Source of the DNA: CAYGFH01 sp964430295
Lineage (GTDB): Bacteria > Patescibacteriota > Microgenomatia > UBA10105 > UBA927
DNA length: 5,646 nucleotides
NCBI GenBank assembly: GCA_964430295.1
Contig: CAYSEV010000060.1
Location: forward strand, 1 to 5,646
Direction: 5' to 3'
Part shown: positions 1-5,176 of the stretch, piece by piece
How the letters are laid out: each line of letters opens with the position of its first letter
Numbering within the stretch: the first letter of the stretch is position 1
Translations under genes and position numbers: made by a program
Notes under the pieces: generated by a model
The model's input: the letters and a program-made list of their open reading frames with translations, nothing else
Databases searched by the model: none
Told to the model about the DNA's origin: nothing

Positions 1-75
1 TTCGTCTGAGGTAAAATCAAGAGCCATTTCCCGTGCGTTTGCATCGTCCATTGGTTTAGAATCTCCGTTTGCCAT
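1..75 (-). CDS. Unknown protein, N-terminal fragment (25 residues visible)
   Basis: An ATG at 75-73 on the minus strand opens a frame that runs off the left edge without a stop. The visible residues begin MANGDSKPMDDANAREMALD and end FTSDE. The stretch is acidic and hydrophilic, has no signal peptide or membrane segment, and is too short for me to recognise a family. The start is supported by a perfect TATAAT 7 bases upstream, at the spacing expected for a leaderless mRNA; there is no Shine-Dalgarno sequence. Downstream in-frame ATG codons exist (residues 9 and 17), so the start is likely but not certain. Function unknown. Confidence 0.6.
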   Translation of the reverse strand, partial: MANGDSKPMDDANAREMALDFTSDE

Positions 76-82
76 ATCAGAT

Positions 83-88
83 ATTATA
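83..88 (-). promoter_or_regulatory. -10 box (TATAAT) for the leftmost gene
   Basis: A consensus TATAAT lies on the minus strand with 7 bases between it and the ATG at 75. Transcription would begin at or next to the start codon, giving a leaderless or nearly leaderless mRNA. No good -35 hexamer is seen at 16-18 bases upstream, so this rests on the -10 alone. Confidence 0.45.
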
Positions 89-100
89 TCATTTACAAGT

Positions 101-200
101 TTATTTTAGAAAATTTAGATATTTATAACTAATCTGAAGCAATTCAACTTCATTAGATTGTACTGTAAAATAGGTTTGTAGCTGATCCCATAGGGGACCC
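101..200 (-). repeat. Diverged tandem repeat unit, copy B
   Basis: This is the second of two related units, 122 bp apart on the minus strand. Both open with GGGTCCCCTA(C/T)GGGA, and about 24 of the first 31 bases agree with copy A. The 14-base core holds a hairpin TCCC-ATAG-GGGA (186-197 on the plus strand). Beyond the core both copies stay alignable and both end in a TAA, 120 bases apart and so in the same frame. The minus-strand translation ends in YKYLNFLK, resembling YKTLNI in copy A. It could be a palindromic intergenic repeat or decayed duplicated coding sequence. Confidence 0.5.
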
Positions 201-220
201 TGTAACTTATATTTCAGTTC

Positions 221-322
221 TTATATATTTAATGTTTTGTATATCACATTAAACAATTGCGCCTCTAGTGGATTAGCTATAAAATAATTTGATAGGTTGG
301 CATATAGTCCCGTAGGGGACCC
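221..322 (-). repeat. Diverged tandem repeat unit, copy A
   Basis: This is the first unit of the diverged pair. Its core forms a perfect 5-bp hairpin GTCCC-GTAG-GGGAC (307-320 on the plus strand). A minus-strand frame reads through it as GSPTGLYANLSNYF and ends in VIYKTLNI with TAA at 223-221. That frame could start at an ATG at 364, which would give 47 residues lying only 19 bases from the divergent transporter start. There is no ribosome binding site, and I do not call it a gene. No T-run follows the hairpin on either strand, so it does not look like an intrinsic terminator. Confidence 0.5.
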
Positions 323-371
323 CAAAAATTGCATAGTAATATTCACTCTACCTTCACGCCTCATAGATATA

Positions 372-377
372 TAGAAT
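372..377 (+). promoter_or_regulatory. -10 box (TAGAAT) of the first EamA gene
   Basis: TAGAAT, within TATAGAAT, lies exactly 6 bases before the ATG at 384. The A of the start codon would be the transcription start, which implies a leaderless mRNA. A recognisable -35 is lacking. The surrounding 60 bases have no Shine-Dalgarno sequence. Confidence 0.4.
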
Positions 378-383
378 ACGTAT

Positions 384-1286
384 ATGGACTGGATTCTTCT
401 TGCAATTTTATCCCCTTTTCTCATGAGTTTCACAAATCTCATGGAGAAATTTCTGGTAGACAAAAAAATACGGCACCATAGTGCTATCCCGATATTTGGA
501 GGAATAATATCATTCTTGATCGGTACCATGATTTTCATCTTTCATGGAGTCACTATTCTCCCAATTTCACAGATGCTAATTCTGCTTTCGTCAGGAGTAT
601 TGCTTATTGTCTACCTTCTTCCATATTTCGAGGCTATATCCATTGATGATTCCTCCAGAGTCGTTCCGCTGTATCAATTTGTGCCAATATATGTGGCTAT
701 CGCCTCGTATGTGTTACTTCACGAGACATTATCACCGACCCAGCTCTTGGCCTTTGTCTGTATAGTATTTGGAGGTTTTTTACTGGGACTGGAAAAGTCG
801 GACACGACTATATTTAAGCCCAGGAAATCGTTTCTTCTCGTTGTTATATCCGGTCTGATCGTATCATTAGTCGAAGTGCTATTTAAATTTGGGTATGTAA
901 TGAATGATTTTCTGACCACTCTTGCTTACCAATCCGTAGGAGGTGCTATTGGTGCCGGATTCCTATTGTTTTCACCACGGATTAAGCGTGAGTTCTTTGC
1001 AGAGTATGTACGCATAAAACCGTGGACGTTCGTACTTCTATTGTCCAATAAACTACTTGAATTTGTTGCGCAGCTCTGTGCACTCGTTGCCATTACGATG
1101 GCTCCAGTTGCACTTGTAACAGTCTTTGGAGGACTTCAGTCATTCTTTGTGCTTGTTGAGATGATTATCCTTTCCGTATGGTTCCCACATATTTTACAGG
1201 AGAACATTTCAAAGCATATATTGCTGCAAAAAATACTGTCGCTTATCCTAATATTTATCGGTATTTCTATACTTTCCTTTGCTTAA
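384..1286 (+). CDS. EamA/DMT-family transporter, substrate unknown
   Basis: This is a 300-residue integral membrane protein of the drug/metabolite transporter superfamily. About ten hydrophobic segments can be seen, roughly at residues 3-20, 33-53, 62-83, 93-112, 118-136, 150-169, 178-197, 214-235, 238-265 and 282-300. The two halves correspond to the two EamA repeats of five helices. The first half has the typical segment around VVPLYQFVPIYVAIASYVLL (93-112) followed by HET, which matches the conserved end of helix 4 in this family. Length is usual for EamA proteins. The start follows a TAGAAT box by 6 bases and leads straight into helix 1. Family members move amino acids, nucleotide-related compounds, vitamins or other metabolites; nothing here fixes the substrate. 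It converges on a second EamA gene with overlapping stops but is not a close copy of it, and no riboswitch precedes it. Confidence 0.85.
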   Translation: MDWILLAILSPFLMSFTNLMEKFLVDKKIRHHSAIPIFGGIISFLIGTMIFIFHGVTILPISQMLILLSSGVLLIVYLLPYFEAISIDDSSRVVPLYQFVPIYVAIASYVLLHETLSPTQLLAFVCIVFGGFLLGLEKSDTTIFKPRKSFLLVVISGLIVSLVEVLFKFGYVMNDFLTTLAYQSVGGAIGAGFLLFSPRIKREFFAEYVRIKPWTFVLLLSNKLLEFVAQLCALVAITMAPVALVTVFGGLQSFFVLVEMIILSVWFPHILQENISKHILLQKILSLILIFIGISILSFA

Positions 1287-2209
1287 TCGTCCAACTCAGC
1301 CTGCGTATGAGATCGTGATTGCATTGTGGCCATATAAATACTTGCAAGTAAAAGCGCCGAGCCTATCCACTGAGTCATTGTCAAAGACTTATGGTATACC
1401 AGATAATCAAACATGACTGCAGACAGCGGCCAGGTAAGCTCACAAATTGCGCTTGCCCATGCCGGCGTTTTTTTAAGACCAAAATAGTATATTGAAAGCG
1501 CAACCATACCGGTTGTAAGAGCGATAAGAATAAGCGCGACAATTTGGCTCTCATTTAGGGAAAATAATGTTCCTGTTTTTCCGGATATCACAATCCACAC
1601 GAAACTTACAATTGCCGCCATACCAAACCGTAGTCCTGTCACAATTTTTGATGGCATTTGAAGCAGTGCATAGCGACTAAATGCTGTAGATGATCCCCAT
1701 GAAAAGGCAGCACCTATAGCCAAAAGCGCTGCTATGACAGTTCCATTTCCACTAGCCATATTTACTGTCAATGTAGGAAATGATACAAAATATGCTCCAA
1801 TAAGAGCAAGCATGACCCATATATAAAAATGCTTTGCAGGTGCTTCATGTAAAACCATCCAGGCAAAAAATATAACAAATAACGGTTGCAATTGTTGCAG
1901 GAGCACAACCACTGAAAATTGGATATATTGGACCTGCCCAAGTGCAGCGGTGTAACAGAGCGTGCCAATAATGCTGCTTAGTATGGTAACCCACATCATG
2001 GCACCCCACGTTTTTGCTGAGATAGAAGTAAATGTCTTCCAGGATCCAATCAAAAAGGGAAGAAGGAACAAAAATCCAACAAAATGCTCAAAAAACACAA
2101 TCTGTATGGGCGCAAGTACATAGAGACTTCTACGAAGTAACCCATCGAGGCTCCATAAAAATGCTGCGAATATGATGGCTAACGGGCCAATAGAAAACAG
2201 TTTTTTCAT
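1283..2209 (-). CDS. EamA/DMT-family transporter under an FMN riboswitch, probable riboflavin importer (RibN type)
   Basis: From the ATG at 2209 this is a 308-residue membrane protein with two EamA repeats, about residues 8-143 and 157-296, and about ten membrane segments. Family-typical landmarks are FAAFLWS near residues 14-20, LQQLQPLFVIFFAWMVLHE (104-122) and the second-repeat opening FSWGSSTAFSRY (169-180). The tail is hydrophilic. The leader holds a near-complete FMN riboswitch, an element that controls riboflavin synthesis or uptake genes; RibN transporters of proteobacteria are EamA proteins under the same element. Riboflavin uptake is therefore the best inference, with repression by FMN. 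I chose ATG 2209 because helix 1 begins at once (MKKLFSIGPLAIIF), as usual in the family. An in-frame GTG at 2263 would add 18 residues; it lies 12 bases after an AAGGA in the riboswitch P1 stem and cannot be excluded. The stop overlaps that of the convergent transporter. Confidence 0.85.
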   Translation of the reverse strand: MKKLFSIGPLAIIFAAFLWSLDGLLRRSLYVLAPIQIVFFEHFVGFLFLLPFLIGSWKTFTSISAKTWGAMMWVTILSSIIGTLCYTAALGQVQYIQFSVVVLLQQLQPLFVIFFAWMVLHEAPAKHFYIWVMLALIGAYFVSFPTLTVNMASGNGTVIAALLAIGAAFSWGSSTAFSRYALLQMPSKIVTGLRFGMAAIVSFVWIVISGKTGTLFSLNESQIVALILIALTTGMVALSIYYFGLKKTPAWASAICELTWPLSAVMFDYLVYHKSLTMTQWIGSALLLASIYMATMQSRSHTQAELDD

Positions 2210-2224
2210 ATGTGTTTGGTACGC

Positions 2225-2276
2225 AAATACTCGGGGTACGTCAAAGAAGTCCGCGATTGACACGGTACAAGTATTT
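2225..2276 (-). promoter_or_regulatory. Candidate riboswitch expression platform
   Basis: Directly after the aptamer the RNA can fold into one long hairpin. The outer stem AAATACTTG (2276-2268) pairs with CGAGTATTT (2233-2225), 9 bp with one G-U. The inner stem GTGTCAA (2263-2257) pairs with TTGACGT (2244-2238), 7 bp with two G-U pairs. A competing pairing of the aptamer end AAAGAAG (2284-2278) with CTTCTTT (2249-2243) would break both P1 and the inner stem. No U-run follows, so transcription termination is unlikely; control of translation is more likely. The fold is read by eye and its use as a switch is inferred. Confidence 0.35.
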
Positions 2277-2390
2277 CCTTCTTTTATCCCGACTATACGG
2301 TCGCTTCCGGACTTTCACCGAATCATGTCGCCTCACCGGCAACTCGTGGAGTGTACCACCGATTGGTATTTTCAACCTACCCCGAAGGAT
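2276..2390 (-). ncRNA. FMN riboswitch (RFN element)
   Basis: The minus strand reads as a full RFN aptamer. P1 pairs TCCTTC (2389-2384) with GAAGGA (2281-2276). The conserved CGGGG junction follows, then P2 (GGT-TGAAA-ATACC), the ATCGGTGG joining segment, and P3 (GTGG/CCAC). P4 pairs GTTGCC with GGCGAC around GGTGA. P5 is TTCGG-TGAAAGT-CCGGA and P6 is GAC-CGTATA-GTC, followed by GGGATAAAAGAAGG. Each matches the RFN consensus in order and spacing; the block GGTGAAAGTCC and the end GGGATAAAAGAAGG are the most diagnostic. FMN binding would stabilise P1 and lower expression of the EamA transporter that begins 67 bases further on. The 3' strand of P1 contains AAGGA, a possible ribosome binding site for the alternative GTG start. 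Confidence 0.93.
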
Positions 2391-2402
2391 TTGTTTACAT
2401 TT

Positions 2403-2430
2403 ATGATACTATCTTTCTTGCTCTTTGCAA
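2403..2430 (-). promoter_or_regulatory. Promoter of the riboswitch-transporter transcript
   Basis: On the minus strand TTGCAA (2430-2425) and TATCAT (2408-2403) are 16 bases apart, a good match to a housekeeping sigma-70 type promoter. Transcription would start near 2396, just before the riboswitch P1 stem at 2389, so the whole aptamer is included in the RNA. The fit of the start point to the aptamer edge supports the call. Confidence 0.6.
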
Positions 2431-2452
2431 TATGCATTTTCGCTCGCACGCA

Positions 2453-2466
2453 TATAATGTTATACT
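2453..2466 (+). promoter_or_regulatory. -10 boxes (TATAAT, TATACT) of the large membrane protein gene
   Basis: Two -10-like hexamers lie in tandem, TATAAT (2453-2458) and TATACT (2461-2466). The second is exactly 6 bases before the ATG at 2473, the spacing for a leaderless mRNA; the first would give a leader of about 8 bases. No convincing -35 is seen at 16-18 bases. The divergent riboswitch promoter begins only 22 bases away, at 2430. Confidence 0.45.
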
Positions 2467-2472
2467 AGCAGC

Positions 2473-4047
2473 ATGGATGTATCCCCGATGGTAGATGCAC
2501 TACTCTCAACATTTGAAGAGGAGAGCGAACATAAAAAAGAACATGCACATATAAGTGTCAGTAACACTGTCTCTATACTCGCACGTATATACGAAAAAGC
2601 ACGCAATGCCGTAGAATTTCGCGCAGAGCACCTTGTCCGTCGAGCTGCTATTGAGCGCATCCTTAAACGACGTATCCTTTTAAATAGTAAATCCTCATCT
2701 ATAGCTGAAAACCTTGTGCTGGAATTACTGTGGGCAAAATATATAGATAGTGGACTTATCGGAGATGAGAAAGTAAAAGAAATTCATAATATCATAGCCA
2801 AATATCTAAATCTCAAGCATACGGTTTTTGGATCGGCATCTCAGCATACAGGCATCTCATGGGAAACCATTCTTGGATTAGTTTCTTCAGAAATCGAAGA
2901 CACGCTCGTTTCTGCAAAAAAGCGTGAAGCTCTTATAAATTTTTTCTACCAGGCAATCCGCCCAAAAGTCGTATTACCTGATGCAGATGAACGATACGTA
3001 AATTTGCAGACATATATAGCTGTTGAGCGCACATTCGCACAATCAGATGATGCACTTATCGTCTATGAAGTGTTGAAACTCATTCAGCCTTCGTGGTTTG
3101 TTTACCCTCTTGAACACACCGAATCGGAGACAAAACAACTGTTTGAGAACCTCCGATTAATTCAGACAAGTTTTAAAGATCCGATTAGTGAATCACTGAG
3201 TCGGTATGTAAAAAAGAATAATCCACCCTTTTTGCTGATCCGTGATTTCTTTAATGAATACGGGCCCAAAGCACGTACCTTGCTCGAAAGTAAAACCGAA
3301 TTTGAACAAAAGCTATCTGAACTAGCACACGCCAGGTATCAGCTTATTGGCGCCAAGGTAAGGCGTGCAGTGGTCCGCAGTATTATCTATATATTCTTAA
3401 CAAAAATGATCTTTGCATTCGCACTTGAGGCTCCTGTAGATATGTTTATCACAAAGAAGGTTGAGTACCTGGCACTTGCTATAAACGCAATCTTCCCACC
3501 AATACTATTATTTTTAGTTGCAGGATTTACGACTCCACCAGGGCATGACAATACGCATAAACTTATAGATCGTATAAAGACAATCATGTACGACTTTGAT
3601 TCTCTCAAAGATGAAAAAGATGTATTTGTACACAAACCACATATTCGAAGACCGATTTTAACAGGAGTTTTTTCTATAATTTACCTGATTACATACCTTA
3701 TCTCGTTTGGTGTGATTAGTTACATATTAACGAAGCTTCATTTTAACTTTGCCAGCCAGATCATATTTGTATTTTTCGTTACGCTGGTAAGCTTTTTTGC
3801 ATACCGCATAAAAACATCAGCAACCGAATATGAAATGACTGAGCGGTCTGGGTTCTTAGCCCCGCTTATAGATTTCTTCTTCCTTCCAATTCTACGGGTC
3901 GGTCATTTATTATCCCGCGAGATCGCGAAAATAAATATTTTCATATTTTTCTTTGACTTTATTCTTGAAGCTCCGCTCAAAGTTATCTTCGAAGTAGTAG
4001 AGGAGTGGATTAGATTTGTACGAACGAAGAAGGAAGAGATAGTATAA
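2473..4047 (+). CDS. Unknown multi-spanning membrane protein, 524 residues
   Basis: I do not recognise a named family. Residues 1-300 are soluble, mostly helical and charged. They include a basic patch with the motif EFRAEHLVRRAAIERILKRR (48-67) and an aromatic, proline-containing segment around QPSWFVYPLEH (205-215). The second part is membrane-bound, with hydrophobic segments near 301-319, 331-352, 394-419 and 424-445. The hydrophobic C-terminal stretch at about 460-508 is rich in Phe, Ile and Pro and could be two more helices or a re-entrant hairpin. A charged loop (353-393) and a basic-acidic tail (514-524) flank them. No nucleotide-binding, protease or transporter signature was found. 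The start follows TATACT by 6 bases. The gene stands alone: divergent from the FMN-riboswitch transporter and 2 bases from the stop of the convergent phosphoribosyltransferase-like gene. Long soluble-plus-membrane unknowns of this kind are common in CPR genomes, but membership of a particular family is my guess. Confidence 0.8.
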   Translation: MDVSPMVDALLSTFEEESEHKKEHAHISVSNTVSILARIYEKARNAVEFRAEHLVRRAAIERILKRRILLNSKSSSIAENLVLELLWAKYIDSGLIGDEKVKEIHNIIAKYLNLKHTVFGSASQHTGISWETILGLVSSEIEDTLVSAKKREALINFFYQAIRPKVVLPDADERYVNLQTYIAVERTFAQSDDALIVYEVLKLIQPSWFVYPLEHTESETKQLFENLRLIQTSFKDPISESLSRYVKKNNPPFLLIRDFFNEYGPKARTLLESKTEFEQKLSELAHARYQLIGAKVRRAVVRSIIYIFLTKMIFAFALEAPVDMFITKKVEYLALAINAIFPPILLFLVAGFTTPPGHDNTHKLIDRIKTIMYDFDSLKDEKDVFVHKPHIRRPILTGVFSIIYLITYLISFGVISYILTKLHFNFASQIIFVFFVTLVSFFAYRIKTSATEYEMTERSGFLAPLIDFFFLPILRVGHLLSREIAKINIFIFFFDFILEAPLKVIFEVVEEWIRFVRTKKEEIV

Positions 4048-4049
4048 AT

Positions 4050-4835
4050 TTATCCGGTGACAGGCGCTTCTCCTAACTTGAACAATGCCCCCACATCCTG
4101 TACAGGCCAGGGCATTTCAGGTAGATAAAACACCGCATGCATGCGTGATCCTAATTGTGGAGGATAGTTGCTATCAAAAAACCCTTCACGGGCAAGAAAT
4201 ACAGAATGATAAAAACTGGTTTGAGGTAGCTGAAGAAGTTTTGTCATCTCGTCGTGTGTTGCTCCTGTTGTAAGTACATCATCTGCGAACACGAGTCCTT
4301 CTCCGTTTGGACACAACTCATCTATACGGGCAAAATCGGTATCCGAAATGCCTATATATTTGAGCTCGCCCGCTTTGAGTGTCACTGGCTTATAGGAGAG
4401 GACTGACCCTTCTCCAATTTCCTGTTGGACTTTTGCTCTATCCCGACCCCCTGGCAACCGTATAAGGGTTATATCCGTCTGTAGTAATGTGGATGCACCC
4501 TGTACGGCTTCCCGTATGTACCATTCTGATTTGCTGGAGGCGGGCATTACGACGACGCGTGGTGCTCTCGATGCAATATGCAGAGACATTTCACCTGCAG
4601 CAGCCCGTGCTAATCTGGGGTTAACTTTTACATCCGTGTTAAGCCATGCAATTGCAATAGGTTCCTCGGGTGTAGCCACATTTACGAGAGGTAACTTGAA
4701 GGGAGTATTCCCAACAACTATGTCGAGCCATGCACGTTCACCTTTATATACGACATGCTCAGGCGTGTAAACACGCGGTGGACCAATGAGCCTTTCAATG
4801 TCGCGTGCACGCTCTAACACTTCGGGTTGTGCCAT
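4050..4835 (-). CDS. Phosphoribosyltransferase-fold (type I PRTase) protein
   Basis: The 261-residue protein has a clear PRPP-binding motif, VFADDVLTTGATHDE at 182-196, with the paired acidic residues D185-D186 and the TTGAT loop that binds the PRPP phosphate. Upstream hydrophobic strands at 93-99 (RVVVMPA) and 121-126 fit the Rossmann-like PRTase core, with SSKSEWYI (100-107) in the place of the first PRPP loop. Type I PRTases salvage purine or pyrimidine bases or act as regulators. The region around 93-200 is closest in layout to adenine phosphoribosyltransferase, but at 261 residues it is longer than the usual 170-180, with about 80 extra N-terminal residues and a longer C-terminus. The substrate is therefore open. 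It is soluble, with no signal peptide. The start is supported by a strong promoter 10-38 bases upstream and no Shine-Dalgarno sequence. It is convergent with the large membrane protein gene. Confidence 0.75.
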   Translation of the reverse strand: MAQPEVLERARDIERLIGPPRVYTPEHVVYKGERAWLDIVVGNTPFKLPLVNVATPEEPIAIAWLNTDVKVNPRLARAAAGEMSLHIASRAPRVVVMPASSKSEWYIREAVQGASTLLQTDITLIRLPGGRDRAKVQQEIGEGSVLSYKPVTLKAGELKYIGISDTDFARIDELCPNGEGLVFADDVLTTGATHDEMTKLLQLPQTSFYHSVFLAREGFFDSNYPPQLGSRMHAVFYLPEMPWPVQDVGALFKLGEAPVTG

Positions 4836-4844
4836 AGCAAAGGC

Positions 4845-4873
4845 ACAATAAGTTTTTTTTCACAAATAGTCAA
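4845..4873 (-). promoter_or_regulatory. Promoter of the PRTase-like gene
   Basis: On the minus strand TTGACT (4873-4868) and TATTGT (4850-4845) are separated by exactly 17 bases, the best -35/-10 pair in the window. The spacer contains a run of eight A. The start point would be near 4838, giving a leader of about 3 bases before the ATG at 4835, so the mRNA is nearly leaderless. It also means the PRTase-like gene has its own promoter although the GIY-YIG gene lies just upstream on the same strand. Confidence 0.6.
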
Positions 4874-4888
4874 TAGAGCAAACACTAG

Positions 4889-5143
4889 TTATGGGAGTGA
4901 AGTGAATAATGATTTTTTTTGTTTTCTACGTAATTTTTTGATATATGCTTCACGTCTGAATGCCTCACTTTGAGACGAGTATATTTCCGAGTATACAAGC
5001 GTAACCGGACGTCTGGATCTGGTATAGCGTGCTCCGAGAGATGTTCCATTATGTTCATGTATCCTCCGAGTAAGATCCGTTGTGCTGCCCGTATAATACG
5101 TTGAGTCAGAACAGAGAAGTATATACACATACCAAGTTTTCAT
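4889..5143 (-). CDS. GIY-YIG domain protein (UPF0213/YhbQ-like)
   Basis: This 84-residue protein is a single GIY-YIG domain. It has the V-Y-I half of the motif at 6-8 (YVYILLC) and Y-T-G at 17-19. A conserved arginine lies in LTRRIHEHN (24-32; R27 expected in the active site), followed by ARYTRSRRPVTLVYSE (38-53). E65 in FRREAYIKKL is the expected metal-binding glutamate. Length and order match the stand-alone UPF0213 family, whose members are small putative nucleases with poorly known roles; the fold is also used by UvrC and homing enzymes. The chosen ATG (5143) leads directly into the first strand; a TTG three codons upstream (5152) is less likely. The basic C-terminus is encoded across a run of eight A (4913-4920 on the complementary strand), a slippage-prone site. 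No Shine-Dalgarno sequence is seen. The gene is divergent from the cytochrome b5-like gene. Confidence 0.85.
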   Translation of the reverse strand: MKTWYVYILLCSDSTYYTGSTTDLTRRIHEHNGTSLGARYTRSRRPVTLVYSEIYSSQSEAFRREAYIKKLRRKQKKSLFTSLP

Positions 5144-5170
5144 ATTCAGCAAGATTTCAGATAATCATAC

Positions 5171-5176
5171 TACTAT
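5171..5176 (+). promoter_or_regulatory. Possible -10 box (TACTAT) of the cytochrome b5-like gene
   Basis: TACTAT abuts the first ATG (5177) and is 9 bases before the second (5186). If it is the -10 box, transcription starts near 5183, after the first ATG, so only the second ATG could be used, with a leader of about 3 bases. No -35 is evident, so this is weak evidence. Confidence 0.3.

Larger units (their letters stand above)
76..383. other. Gene-free divergent intergenic stretch with two repeat units
   Basis: This 308-base A/T-rich stretch lies between two divergent genes. Besides the -10 boxes at each end and the two diverged repeat units, I see no tRNA, riboswitch, terminator or well-supported small gene. 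A minus-strand reading frame spans copy A and continues in antisense into the first EamA gene, but there is no independent sign that it is expressed. Confidence 0.6.

Noticed and set aside
307..320. GTCCC-GTAG-GGGAC hairpin as a transcription terminator
   Set aside because: No T-run follows it on either strand, and it recurs in the second repeat unit between divergent genes, where a terminator is not expected.
221..538. 105-residue minus-strand frame overlapping the first EamA gene
   Set aside because: About half of it is antisense to a well-supported transporter gene, and its composition there looks like a shadow. Only the part inside repeat copy A was kept, as a finding.
2210..2263. GTG start at 2263 adding 18 residues to the riboswitch-controlled transporter
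   Set aside because: The extension lacks family resemblance, GTG is the weaker codon, and ATG 2209 leads directly into helix 1. It is kept as an alternative because AAGGA lies 12 bases upstream in the riboswitch P1 stem.
2425..2430. Palindromic TTGCAA as a shared -35 for the divergent plus-strand gene
   Set aside because: The spacing to TATAAT (2453) is 22 bases and to TATACT (2461) is 30, both too long. It fits only the minus-strand riboswitch promoter.
2172..2468. Plus-strand frames of 98 and 64 residues over the transporter start and riboswitch
   Set aside because: They are antisense to the FMN riboswitch and the transporter N-terminus, and those are strongly supported on the other strand.
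4853..4860. Run of eight T on the plus strand as an intrinsic terminator
   Set aside because: No GC-rich hairpin precedes it. On the minus strand it is the A-run in the spacer of the PRTase-like gene's promoter.
4885..5130. 81-residue frame on the same strand as the GIY-YIG gene
   Set aside because: It is a different frame over the recognisable GIY-YIG protein and has no motif of its own.
5144..5152. TTG start three codons upstream of the GIY-YIG gene
   Set aside because: ATG 5143 matches the usual N-terminus of the family; TTG has no ribosome binding site in its favour.
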